Positions 33,067 to 44,594 of a stretch of 64,000 nt of DNA are shown piece after piece (position 1 is the stretch's first letter; every line of letters begins with the position of its first letter). Under the pieces are notes generated by a model. The model worked only from the letters and a program-made list of their open reading frames with translations. It had not been told where the DNA came from and did no database searches. Origin of the DNA: Plantago major (taxonomy: Eukaryota > Streptophyta > Magnoliopsida > Lamiales > Plantaginaceae). Made by a program: the position numbers and the translations under genes. The stretch covers positions 90,659,419 to 90,723,418 of the forward strand of contig CM048841.1 in the NCBI GenBank assembly GCA_026545765.1, in the 5' to 3' direction.

Positions 33067-34467
33067 ATGGCAATGAATTGGTCATTCTCAGACAAGAGTT
33101 CTGTACCTCAGTTCTTATGTTTTCAGCAGCAGGAAGGTGTACCTAAATCAGGTTTTGATTCTCTCGTATCGTCTCGATTGTTAAGCATACCAGCTACAAA
33201 CACTCGTCGATCCAAACACAAATCACACCGTGCTGGTGTCGTGCAGAAGGTTTGTAACACCTTCTATTAATTATCATATCACCTAATCAGGAGCTTTCTC
33301 CTTTACATTTAAGTTTATTTTTTCGTATTTTGATATCTATGCTCTCATTCATTTTGTGATTTTTGGGGATTCAGATCACAGGACATGATCGGAAGCTTGC
33401 TAGAGTTCGTTATTCTGCAACACAACCTGACAAAGATACAGTCAACACCAAAATGCAGAGAAATAAAACAGCTTTGAAATCACTTACCCAGTCTTTTAAT
33501 ACTGCAACAGCTTCCAAAAGCTCTGTTGTTGGAAGTACTGATTCAAGCAGGTATACATGATATAGTAGCAGAAAGTTGAGTATAATATCGTGGTGAAGAA
33601 TTGATCTATATTAATCAATCTGAATTTCTGTTCTTATGCAGGAATAGTACAAAGATCACCAAGGATCCCCAGTTGACGATCTTCTATAACGGCTCAGTGT
33701 TCGTTTATGACAGAATTTCCCTTGACAAAGTATATTTAAACCATCTAGCTAATATATCTCCCATTCTCACCTTTTCTCTTATAGTATATCTAATCTTTCT
33801 TGTGTTTCGATTTGGTGAAATAGGCTCGTGCTATTCTGTTTTTGGCTGGAAATGATTCTCCCACGGCTTGTAGTATGTTCCTGCAGTACAAGAAGTTCAA
33901 GAATCCCCAAATAAAGATGACTTAGTTGCAAGTCAGCCTTATGGCACACCTTTAGGTCATGTTTCTAGACAATCAAGTAATTCGTCGCACTTTATGCCAA
34001 CACTTCAAGTATGCAAAATTGGAGATGGCCTAGTTGTTAGTCATACCTCAAGAATATCAAGTGATATGTCGCATCCTGCTGCAACAGCCCAAATATCCAC
34101 AAATGGAGAAAGTGTGGCTGTTAGCCTGCCTTATCGCACATCTTCAAGTCATGTTCCTACATTACCAAGTAATATGTTGGACACTACGGGGTCCAGAAAA
34201 AGCTACGATGGGAAAGGGACAAGAGGGTGCTTAAACTGTGTTTCAAGAATATCAAGTAGTGTGCCACGCACTGTTGGCAGGTCTACTGATAAAGCGAAAA
34301 GGGCAAGAATGAATCCGAGTCCTGTGGATTCTGTTAGGGTGGCTGCTAATGACGACGATGCAGAAAGGCCAGTAGGAATTTTGGAGTCGTCTTGGAATGT
34401 TCCGGAGCCTCTAATGACAGTCTATCCGATACACCTACAACGTCTATGCCATCAGGTCAATTCCTAG
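33067..34467 (+). CDS. JAZ3/TIFY6-like gene, Jas motif not recognised, apparent frameshift
   Basis: Exons 33067-33249, 33375-33550, 33642-33729 and 33824 onward, all with GT-AG borders. The N-terminus (NWSFSDKSSVPQFLCF, SRLLSIPA) resembles JAZ3/TIFY6 proteins. Exon 3 carries the ZIM/TIFY motif QLTIFYNGSVFVYD, followed by ARAILFLAGND in exon 4; this domain mediates NINJA binding and JAZ dimerisation in jasmonate signalling. As read, exon 4 ends at a TAG at 33923-33925 (182 residues). A second frame, open from 33874 to 34467, continues in the style of a JAZ C-terminal half; one missing A near AGTATGTTCC (33871-33880) would connect them to about 360 residues, normal for JAZ3. No SLxRFxxKRxxR Jas motif can be seen in any frame. 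It could be a real Jas-less protein, a pseudogene or an assembly error. Confidence 0.65.
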
Positions 34468-34532
34468 TTTTTACTTCAAATTCTTGATTTTAATCAGGTT
34501 GCAGTGTGCCAAAGGCGCCAGATGCTATATAC

Positions 34533-34776
34533 TACTCCTCCATTTCAGAAAAATTGTTACATTTTACTATTCTCATGCCGACGTTTGATGCGATTATTAA
34601 TTACTCTTAAACGATATTAATAAATAAATTATTAAAATTATATAATGAAAATTTAGTAATTAAATTTTTATTATATGATTTTATTAAATTATTTACTATT
34701 ATCGTTATGAAAGAATTTGCTAAAATTAACATAACAAGTTAAAAAATCAAAATGTAACACTAAAATGGAGGGAGTA
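34533..34776. mobile_element. Stowaway-like MITE, copy 2
   Basis: TA-bounded, ends CTCCTCCATTTCAGAAAAAT and AAAATGGAGGGAG. Same family as 6396-6656. Lies about 70 bases after the last TIFY frame. Confidence 0.85.
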
Positions 34777-34896
34777 TGAGTCAACCAAATTGTGCAAGTA
34801 CTGTAAACACAATTATACTTGCTGTATACTCCATTTCTTTAGGCATTGTCTGATAATATAACAAAGGCCATGAACCTCTCAACATTAATTAAGTAG

Positions 34897-35146
34897 TACT
34901 CCCTCCATTTCAGAGAAATTGTTACATTTTAACTTTGACCGGTCAAACTGTCTTCGAGTTTGACCACGAATTACTCATAAACGATAATAGTAAATAATTT
35001 AATAAAATCATATAATAAAAATTTAATTACTAAATTTTCATTATATAATTTTAATAATATATTTATTAATATCGTTTAAGAAGAAATAGTCAACAAACTC
35101 AAATAACCTGAATATAAAATGTAATGTTTTTGAAATTGAGGGAGTA
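34897..35146. mobile_element. Stowaway-like MITE, copy 3
   Basis: TA-bounded, begins CTCCCTCCATTTCAGAGAAA and ends TTGAGGGAG. Closest to copy 1: both carry TTTGACCGGTCAA and CGAGTTTGACCAC after the left end. Confidence 0.88.
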
Positions 35147-35344
35147 AAACTTTACGCTTTAGGTCCATTACGAACAAAATCCGAAGGGTTAATTAAAACT
35201 TAAAGTAATGATCTATTAAGTACCAAAGCGGAAAAATAAAAAAGAAACTCAGAAGGGAGTTTGATGTTTGATAAAGATCAACATGCCTGCTGTAGCAGTG
35301 GATAAAGTGGTAAGAAAGAAATTTGGGGTTTTAATTCTATGATC

Positions 35345-38200
35345 ATTCAAGGTGCTGCCCTGACTAACGTAGTCACTCATTTCAAACCATTAGATGATGG
35401 ATCCGACGGTCAAAATCACATGACCTGCTACATGTTGCATAAGTTATTGTTATAAAGTGTTGCTCTAGTCGTTCTATCTGTTGTTATTGTTGCTCTCTCT
35501 TGCTCAAAACTATTTTTAAAAAATAAAATTACATTGCAAATTATAAATACAAAAAAAAGAAAAACAAAAAATTAACATTAAACATTTCCCGTTCTAATAT
35601 CACGTCGAAGAAGGAGATGCTCATATAACCAAAATAACCAGAATCCTATTAAGTCCACACTCCACCATCCTCCGTCTGGACCATCGACTTGGCCGGAATT
35701 TGATTATGTTCTCCGAAGTGCTTCGTTGCGTCCCTATTGACCCGGTTTGAAGGTATTGCCGCGAGTTGAGTCTAGATCGCGTTTTGAATGCGAGTGGATT
35801 TCTTCGAATCCGTTGCCGCCTTTGGATGATGATGTGAACATATGGTGATTATTTATGTGAGAAATAAGACTTCAAACCAGATTTGTTGAAGAAATGGTTA
35901 AAATTGCCTTTGCAGAAGTTTGGTTGAGTTACAGGGACCCAAAAGGACTTTGTTTTGAGAATTTGATGACATCCAGGGACTTACGATTTAAATTGGTTAT
36001 TGATAAAAATTACAAATCTACCATGCACCATTTATTTTGGAAACTGCAGAAAAGGCCTCAATTTTTTATAAACATCAAGTTTGACTCATGTAAATATGTA
36101 ATTTATGTGGGGTTCTAATGATATGTGGTAATATTTTGAAATAGATACTGACATTGTAAGGTTCTGACAATTAAAGGACTTGGTGCAGTGGTTATCTTGG
36201 TATGGGTTCAATTATGTTCAACATCACCTTTTTTTTCCAAATATGTAATCAGTCTATTGGTGGCCCGAACTACATCTAATGGGCTTGCCGCCCCGGGCCA
36301 TGTGTTTGAGCCAGATCGGGCCACCAGCCCAAACTAAAATGCATTTGCCATTTTCCGGGCCAGGCCTACCGGGTCCTTTAGCAGCCCGGGCTAATATTTC
36401 TATATTTATTTATTTTAATTTATTATTATTTTTAATAAATGAAATGGTGAAAATGGAAAAAGTAGAAACAAGTTGCAGGTTAGAGAACTAAAGAGCAATG
36501 CCACATGGTATGCATCATTAATCGTTAATGTAGAATACGATTGACGATAAAAAGTTGGGCAAGGTTAGTTTTATCTTTTGATTTATGGGACACAATTTTC
36601 CAAGACTGGGATCATTCTCTTGGAGTAGGTTATTGTTCCATTTTGATTTCCCCTAACATACTTGTGAGGGACATCGTATTCGCGTTGATCTCCAAGAAGA
36701 CCTTCCGTATAGGTAATAGGGGACAACACATTTTAGGCCAATGTTATGTATGTAACCCCAGATTTTCTACCGTCAGTCGATATGTCATTATTGTCGGTCG
36801 ATAATCGACACGCCATTGCTCTCCATCGCACTAACTTGTTAATTGTTACTATATTTATAACATCAATTTACATTCCTTTTTAGTAAAAAATTAATTAATT
36901 ATTAAAAAACCCTAGATTAAACCATTCAATTAATCATAACTATAATTAATCATTTCCAATGGACGGCAATGGTATCAATCGTTCTGTTCATATATGAAGG
37001 AAGAAAAAAATTAGACTCTCGACCACCACCTCTCATCTGCCGCTTCGGCTACAATCGGCTTGTCCGGAATCTTATCCCTCCGATACTCACGACCGCTCAA
37101 CCTCCTCATGCTTGTTCCGTTAAAATTTGTTCAGTTGAAGCAGTCGCCAATTGAAAGGTGAATAATCGTACTTCAATCGTATTTTGAATCCCCGAATGGG
37201 TTTCTTCGAATCGAGCGTTTTAGGATTTAATTTATGAAGTGAGATTCGATCTTTCTATGTTTTGATGTTAATAACAGAAGTTTGGAACCTAGATCTGATT
37301 TAGGAATGGTAAAATCGTATTCAGAAAACTTGATTGAAGTAACAGGGACCAGATTGAGGTTTTCGGAAACTCGAAGGACTGTCTTTTGAGAATTAGGTGA
37401 CACCAGGGACCATTGATGTAATTTAAACTAGATTCTGATTGTCTAATTACCAGCCTAATCTGATGTTTTGTCGTTTAGACAACATTTCTAACTGTAAATT
37501 GCATTACTGGTCCCTAGTGTCACCCTAATTCCCAAAAGTCAGTCCTTTGAGTTTTCAAAAACTTCAATTTGATCCCTGTAACTTGAATTTGTTTTCCTAA
37601 AATGATTTTAGCATTCCTACATTATAAATCAGGGTTCTAAACTTCCGTCTTAACATCAAAACACTTAAAGATCATATATCAGTTCATAACTCAAGCTCGA
37701 TTTAAAGGAACCCATTTGTGCTTGAATGACGTGCTGGGATTTTCTCAACCTTGCGACTTGCGTACCTCACAATGGGACAAGACAGAAGCGATAGAGCGGT
37801 CGTGATGATCAGAGGGATAAGATTCCGACGGTGTTGTACTGACATACGGGGATGTGGTGGTCATGGAAGGTATAATTAAGAAACTCATGAACTAAAATGG
37901 CTATGGAGATGGCGGAGTGCTGAGTCCTGACATGATTTGATCATAGTATAGTTTATTTGTTGTTTGAAATTAATTTGTCATGTAAAATTATTAGTTTAAG
38001 TCATTATTAATATAATATATTAAGTCATTAATTTTAGAACGACATTGAGCGATAAGTGCAACACCATGCGTAATAAGAAGAACATCAAACGACAACACTT
38101 TGGCTCAATGCAGGTCAAACGATCTCAACCACTAAATTCAACATCTAACAGTTTAAAATAAGTGACTAACGTTAGTCAGGGCGACGTCTCGACTGACCAT
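35345..38200. mobile_element. Candidate DNA transposon with about 100-bp inverted ends
   Basis: Left end CCCTGACTAACGTAGTCACT, followed by AAACCATTAGATG. The right end (38100-38200), on the opposite strand, reads CCCTGACTAACGTTAGTCAC, followed by AAACTGTTAGATG. The inverted similarity extends about 100 bp. No transposase; inside are exon-like fragments (35700-36120) and a large fold-back (36990-37890). Target duplication not identified, so the limits are approximate. Confidence 0.5.
36990..37890. repeat. Large imperfect fold-back repeat
   Basis: The left arm (about 36990-37430) and right arm (about 37460-37890) are inverted copies. GGAATCTTATCCCTC, TCACGACCGCTC and AATGGGTTTC on the left have counterparts on the opposite strand of the right arm, and the inner parts share CAGGGACCA and GGTGACAC blocks. 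A related single arm lies at 35690-36010. Fold-back elements of this type are often derived from Mutator-like transposons. Confidence 0.65.
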
Positions 38201-39480
38201 AGAAGACCCCATGTAACCCAATACTGAACTTCTTAAAAACTTTATAAATTTTGCTTAAAATTGTTTGTTTGTTGTACTCAAATCTATTCTTCTTCTATTG
38301 TTTCTTTTTCTAAAGTCATTCTTTAATAATTTTTACATTTAGTATATTTCTATAAAATTTAATTAGTTTCTATACGATGATTTATAAAATTTGAAAAACG
38401 ATAATTTCAAATTAATTGAAACAAATTATTTCAAATTTGTTTACTCATTTAATGTCAAACATTATAAAACTCAATTAAATCTTTCATACTCCCTTCCACT
38501 CGCTAAGTTTTGTCTTACTTTCCTTTTATAGTTGTCTCGTTAATATTGTAACATACCCAAAATAGTAAAATAGGAAACACCACTAACCACTATTCTTATT
38601 ATTTTATAATCTAGCTCATATTTTTTTCCACTCTTTATCATTTCTCTCACATATCTCTCATACGCTTTTTATTATTTTATCATTTCTCTTTACTACAACA
38701 AACAATAAAATGCTAGGTTTAAAAAAAAAACAGTACAAAAAAAAAAAAAAAGAGGATAATTTTAGCAAGACGAGGAGCATTTTTTTAACACGAAACATTA
38801 ATTTTTCACTTGAGACGCATGTATTTGAAAACGAGACAATATAATAGATAACATCAGTATTAGTTTATGTTTTAAACCTGGACATCATCAAAAGTTAACT
38901 ATTAGACCCATGCCGTTAGCAATTAATTGCCTTTAGCCAACTCAGTTAAGTTTTACAGTTTTTACATGATTTTGTATTCCGGTCTGGTGCCTGCAGTTTC
39001 TCTAGCAATTGATGCCCTCTCTTAACATTACTCCACAACTGCCAAATAGAGACGGAAAATCAGACTTCTGACGATAAGTCACAAAACAAACACATCTATG
39101 AATTAGAATGACATAGAAGTATAATCCGCCGAGGTACATAGAAGAAGTGATAGTTGCGATAAATGTTGGCTAGTCCTGCCCTACGGGGATTAGACTGCTG
39201 GTCCAACAAACCTATTAAAACCATATATTAATTAAATACGGTATAAGTTGTAGTGATTACCAATCCATTCCATATTGCCTATATAGGAGCGGCAATACCT
39301 GCAGTCAAACGAATCCCAATGTTTCCACAATTTTTTTCCAAGTTATCAGCAAACTCAATATTAACCTTAATGTAATAAACATTTGAAATGAAATACGAGT
39401 TAATTTATAGTTACAAATATATTAAATCAATAAAATAGATGAAATGAAATATATTACATCTGTATTAATGCAAGCTGGAG
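38201..39480. other. Intergenic stretch with a degenerate MITE end
   Basis: At 38489, CTCCCTTCCACTCGCTAAGT followed by TTGTCTTACTTTCC resembles one end of a mariner-type MITE; no matching right end is seen before the A-rich stretch at 38720-38752. Otherwise nothing recognised. Confidence 0.45.
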
Positions 39481-39501
39481 ATGTTTAATGTAATACCCAA
39501 C

Positions 39502-39541
39502 ATCCCACATCGGTTAAGAACGAGGGGATGAAGTGTATATA
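39502..39541 (+). promoter_or_regulatory. Possible snRNA-type promoter (USE plus TATA)
   Basis: ATCCCACATCG (39502-39512) matches the plant upstream sequence element RTCCCACATCG, and TATATAA starts at 39535, 22 bases later, the spacing typical of RNA polymerase III snRNA genes such as U6. The sequence starting about 25 bases after the TATA box does not look like U6 or U3, so this is either an unknown small RNA gene, a pseudogene, or a repeat that carries this motif. Confidence 0.35.
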
Positions 39542-41560
39542 ACATATAGTAAGTATATGTTAGTTCAAGTTTTTAGATTTTGATGAGTAACCACATAACA
39601 TTTGTAGTCTCAGAAAGTTAGTAGTACTCTTAAACCTTAGACACGACATCTTCAGTCTCAGCAAGTTAGTATAGTACTGGTGTTTAATGTCATGTAGAAG
39701 AAGTTGCTTCATACTAGAAGTCAGTGATCAATGCTCGTGCACTAGTATAATACGAATGTGTTGCAAGTTGTAGTGGAAACTAATTAAATAAGGTATTCTA
39801 TTGTTAGAGCACTAGTTGTTGGAATCTTTAAACTCACTCCTATCTCATAGATAAGGCAAAAGCATTAAAAAAAAATACTAAAAAGCAACAATCCCAAATT
39901 GGTGGGATCCACACTAAATTCATATTTGGATGTAAACTAAATCCTTCCTTTGGACACTTCCTAAAAAATTTTGAAGGTATAATTGATGGGTCTTATATAC
40001 TTATTTAGTGGTTTTACACTAGAAATAGGTTTCCTACATTTTTCGATTAAATCTATTGTTCCCTAAATATAGTATAACAGATCATTTAGGATAGATTTTG
40101 GTGGAAAAATTTAATCCTCCTACAACTAGTTATTACTAGTATGTAGCTACATTATTAGTACAAATAAAGATGGCAATAATAATACTAGGATTTAGTTGTC
40201 ATGAATCCAAATGGGTGAGATACAGTTGGTATGTTTTAGATTAATTTGACCATAGTAGGTATGACTGCAATCTTTTGTCAGATCTGAACAAGATTTGGTC
40301 ATCAACCAAAATTTATACTAATCCACCACAACTTTATAAATTTGTCACTTTTAGATGTATCACTGTATTTCATACATTATATTTCATACATTATAAAGAA
40401 TTTAAAAAAAAAACCTACTTAACACTAAACAAATGATAAACTATTTTACATTTAAATACAAATTACACATTTTGTCGAAAAAAATGACACTTTTTACTAT
40501 CTTTTTATGTTTTATCATGTATTTCAATTTAAGTATTTAAAATTACAATCCAATCCTAATGTATAAATGGGAGGTATCACTATTCTCATATTTTTCATCA
40601 ACTCGTCATACCATCAACTCATACAGCTTACTCACGCCTTCCATAAGTTAGTTAATTATCTCAAAGCTCTTTATAGATATACATACTAATAGTCTAATAG
40701 ATTAAGGTGGAGTTTTTAAGATGCCCACAAGCATGTAGAATGGCATGTGTATTTTCATAATGATCAAGTTGTCTTTTAAGACGAGTCGGCTAAAACTAAT
40801 TCATCTAGTTTATAAATCATGTGACCTAAATAAGCATATAATATGAATATCTAATTGATAGAATTTATAGTTGGTTTATAAGTTATCAGATTATAGTTTA
40901 TTACATATGAATGAGCTATAAATCATTTGGTTTATACCCGTGTTCATCAAATCAACTAATCTACTAAATAGCGCCTAACAATAAGGCAGTTAGGTTCTGT
41001 TTTCCTCGTCCGAACTAAAATAAACTGAACTGAATTTATTTGTAATATAAAAAACAAGAATAAACTAAACTGAAATTAATGATTTTTTTGATAAAGAGAA
41101 CAGAGTCTTAAACAACTATGAATTTAATTATCTTATTATTCTCAGGAAAAAAATTAACTATCTTATCATTTACCGACTAGTTTATAAGTTTCATGTAATG
41201 AAATGAAATAGTTTTTTTTAACTCAGCACAATCTCAACCAGCTGCATTAAACCAAGAAACACCAGTTATCCCCTTCTTCAATTTTTTTTTTCATTTTTGA
41301 ATTAGCTAAAAAAATTATTAAAGATAACGAAAAGTTTCCACGAACATAAGAGATGCTCGAAACAAGAAACCACATATTACATCATCAATACCACACAACT
41401 CGGCTCTGGCCGGCACTATTCTATCCAAACTATCCAAACCACAAAATTACAACATTTCTAACCGGCCCAAATTGGTTCTAATAAGCACAACTGACTATCA
41501 AACTTGGTTCAAGCAGGAGGTGATGTTACCGTATTTCGTCAAAACACCCCTCCACCCTAT
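39542..41560. other. AT-rich intergenic stretch, nothing recognised
   Basis: No open frame with protein-like features and no repeat family that I can name. Confidence 0.5.
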
Positions 41561-41900
41561 GCTACAAACAGTCCACTAATCCCAATTCTGTTTCTTCTGT
41601 AATGATCAAATCCATGCTGACTTTCCAGAAAACGTTTTCCGTCAATTCATAAGGTGATGTTACTGTATTTGTCAAAACACCCCTCCACCAGTCCACCATA
41701 TGCTCGAATAGAACAAGTGGCAAGAAATTTAAGGTGTGATCACGGTAGACAACTCCATCCGTCAAATCCAAGAAAGGGAAAAAAAGTCCCCACCTCAAGT
41801 AGTGATATTTAGTTGTCATCTTGGTCACCACCATCGTCAAAGATGTGCCGGCGCCAAAGAGAAATGATTTAATCCAAAAATCAAAGGGCATGCAAAGCAT
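41521..41900 (-). other. Unrecognised minus-strand frame with internal duplication
   Basis: A 112-residue frame (41562-41900, minus) without a known motif; it has several Trp and acidic residues. A DNA block GATGTTAC-GTATTT-GTCAAAACACCCCTCCACC occurs twice (about 41521 and 41654), so part of the frame is a local duplication. It may be a degraded gene fragment. Low confidence that it is a gene. Confidence 0.2.
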
Positions 41901-42574
41901 GACTAAGGGTGATGGTCCTTTATGACAACCAATAGTGCACTACTTGTACGAGATGCTTCTTCAAATTTTATGATAACCAAAATAACCAGTTATGGTGATT
42001 GTGCTATTACTTCACCTTCTTCAATTCAACCATTAAATCAAGGCAAAATCTACTTTTGCTCAAAAACCAGTGTCGTTCTTCACACGAGGCAATACATGGT
42101 AGGTTTGTCCCTTTGTTGCAACGTGCAAGTGCACTGTATAATATATTCAAGCATAATTATTAAATAGGAGGAGCTATTTTTTTCCTTTTAATGTAACCAA
42201 GTAACCAAGGTTAGTTCATTATCTAGTAGACAAAAGAACCTTATGGAGCGGAAATGTGAAAAACATTAAACGTGATAGTTAATGAAACAGAAAATCAACA
42301 TATGAAGATTGTGCTAGATTCCCAATAACAGAGGGGCGGTTACACTAATTCGATAGGACATATATTCTCTGTAATACTAATATTATAACATCTTAGGGGC
42401 CAGATTAATCAATTTAGCACAAAGTGAAGGCCTTGGTTGCTAATTATCAAATAAGTACTACCAGTAGCCTATAAATAAACAGCTTCAGGAAAGAAATTCA
42501 AGATAGGCAAGTTGGTAGCAGTTTGAATAATTCGACAGTGTATTATTATTAGCAGAAATTTTTCTGATCATCAG

Positions 42575-42965
42575 GTTCAAATGAGAAATGTAGTGGATCC
42601 ATCTACAGATTCCAGCAACCCTGTCGCTCAAATTCATCCACCTGATAATACAACAGCTCCAGCTCTATTGACCATCTTCTACGGTGGTTCAGTGCATGTC
42701 TTCGACAACATTTCTATGGAGAAAGTAAGCCGTCTTATACCTGATATCTATTTTCTTGTTCTTTTACTGGTTCGTAATCTGTAAAGCTGTAATTTTGTTC
42801 TACTGGTGGATTTAGGCTGAGGCGATTATGACACTGGCAGCTCAAGAAGCTTCTCGTCCAGCTCCAGAGTCTCAAGCACCTACAGTAATCGATAGTTCTC
42901 AATCACACTCTGTTGGTGGTAACCAGGACGGTACCTCTGCTGTTAAAGACCAAGGAACCTCATGA
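42575..42965 (+). CDS. Short TIFY-domain gene or fragment
   Basis: Exon 42575-42724 (preceded by an AG acceptor in CTGATCATCAG) and exon 42816-42965, joined by GT-AG, give a TIFY motif LLTIFYGGSVHVFD, then ISMEK and AEAIMTLAAQEASR, and stop after GNQDGTSAVKDQGTS. The first in-frame ATG is at 42581. The acceptor-like sequence before it suggests that upstream exons once existed; none is recognised. The exon border falls at the same codon (Lys before A-x-A-I) as in the TIFY gene at 33067, so the two are related. There is no Jas motif. It may be a truncated paralogue or a pseudogene. Confidence 0.6.
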
Positions 42966-44594
42966 GCCTCTCAGAGCTTTGCCTGTGTTTCACTAGTTTA
43001 ATCCTAAATAGCTAGCTTCTACAAGAACTGTGCTAGCCAATACCATCCATTCATGTAATGTATGTCTTTTTTCTCCATAGGAACACAGAACAAAATTGTT
43101 GCTTGTATACACGGCTGGGGTTGGATGCTTTTCCCAACTGTTACGGTTTCTACTCTATAACTACATCCTCCATCCAGATTTTCAGAAACTAAACAAAATT
43201 TCAAATTCAAGATTCATGTGTCAATACTCGCTGTATACTCTCATCTCCGACACAAAAACTAGATAGATATGCAATACTTGGAACCACTCTCTGCAAGACA
43301 GCATCTCATTAAAAACTATTAAAACTCTAATAAGTATGTTTAATCATGCTCGTGGATACGCGAGCGGCGAGTCAATCTGCGTGTAGCATTAAACTAATCT
43401 AGAGTATCTTGTTGAAATTTATCAACCCTACCTAATGGGATCCACTGATAATTAAGATTCTTTCTGCGCTAATACATACACATTTCATGGGATTTTACAG
43501 CATATAGCCAAATAAATCAATTAGTTTCCCGACTAAACGGAAAGGATCAAGTTAATTAATTCACTGTCATTCAACAAATATACCCTTTCTGCAACTTCCT
43601 AAGCAACTTAGTCTCACTGTACTGGCTCTTCATTGCAAACTAGTCCACCATATATTTTCCCTAGATTCTGAAACAAAATTATCTCTTGATCAACCACTAA
43701 ATTACACTATTCCCAAATTCAAAAGACACTTAGCTTTAATCAATCACTAAATTACACAAATTACAGTGCTGGAGAATATGCTCTGAGTCATCGTTTCAAG
43801 CCTCTTTTTTTTTTCTTTTTCTTATTTTTTATGGAAAGCAGAAAGTGAATATGCAGAAATGAAGGTTATAAAACTACTCTAAGATGATCCTACTCCACTC
43901 TAGCTTCCAAAACAGAATTCATTATCAAATACACAATTTTCTTTACCATAATGGTTAATCTTAATATGATGTTATACCAAGTAACTGCATTTGCTGGGGC
44001 TTTTTTTAAAATTATTGTTGAGCCCTTCACATGTAAGCCTGGGTCATTATTCCATTACTAAGGTAACCACTTTCAGACTGACTTTTTCCTAAAATTTAAG
44101 AAACTTTGAACTCATGGAACTGCGTGCCTTACCCACAAACACTGCAAAGACAATATACCCAAGGTCAGTTCATGAAGGATATATGCCTTACTGTTGAATG
44201 CAAGTTTATGCCCACAATCCTGACTTCTTTAATCAGCGTTGTTCGCATTTGGTTCAAAATTGTGTTCTTATAATACTAGAAGTTCAATTTCATTATCTCA
44301 GTTACTTTATCTAGGCTTACCAACATCCACAGTGCTAATGCCTTATAATGCAAGTAGTTTATCAATAAATTACACAAGATGTAAATCCACACGTACGTAT
44401 TTAGCACTAAAGTAGTAATATTATTTCGAAGCAAAGCTTTACATACATAATATTGTGTCTTAATTTTGTTAATCCGAGGAGCACACACATACAACCATTG
44501 TCGGCATATATAAGGCATCTCAAAGTTCCAGTTACAATCATTAGCCAGCTAACAATTGCAAAGAAACTCATACCTGCTTTCAAACAGGGCATTT
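42966..44594. other. Intergenic stretch between TIFY fragment and epoxide hydrolase
   Basis: No supported gene. A conserved-looking region at about 43330-43450 has no protein frame. The right part is the 3' flank of the minus-strand epoxide hydrolase. Confidence 0.5.

Noticed and set aside
39502..39600. U6 or U3 snRNA gene
   Set aside because: The promoter-like pair is there, but the downstream sequence does not show the conserved U6 or U3 start.
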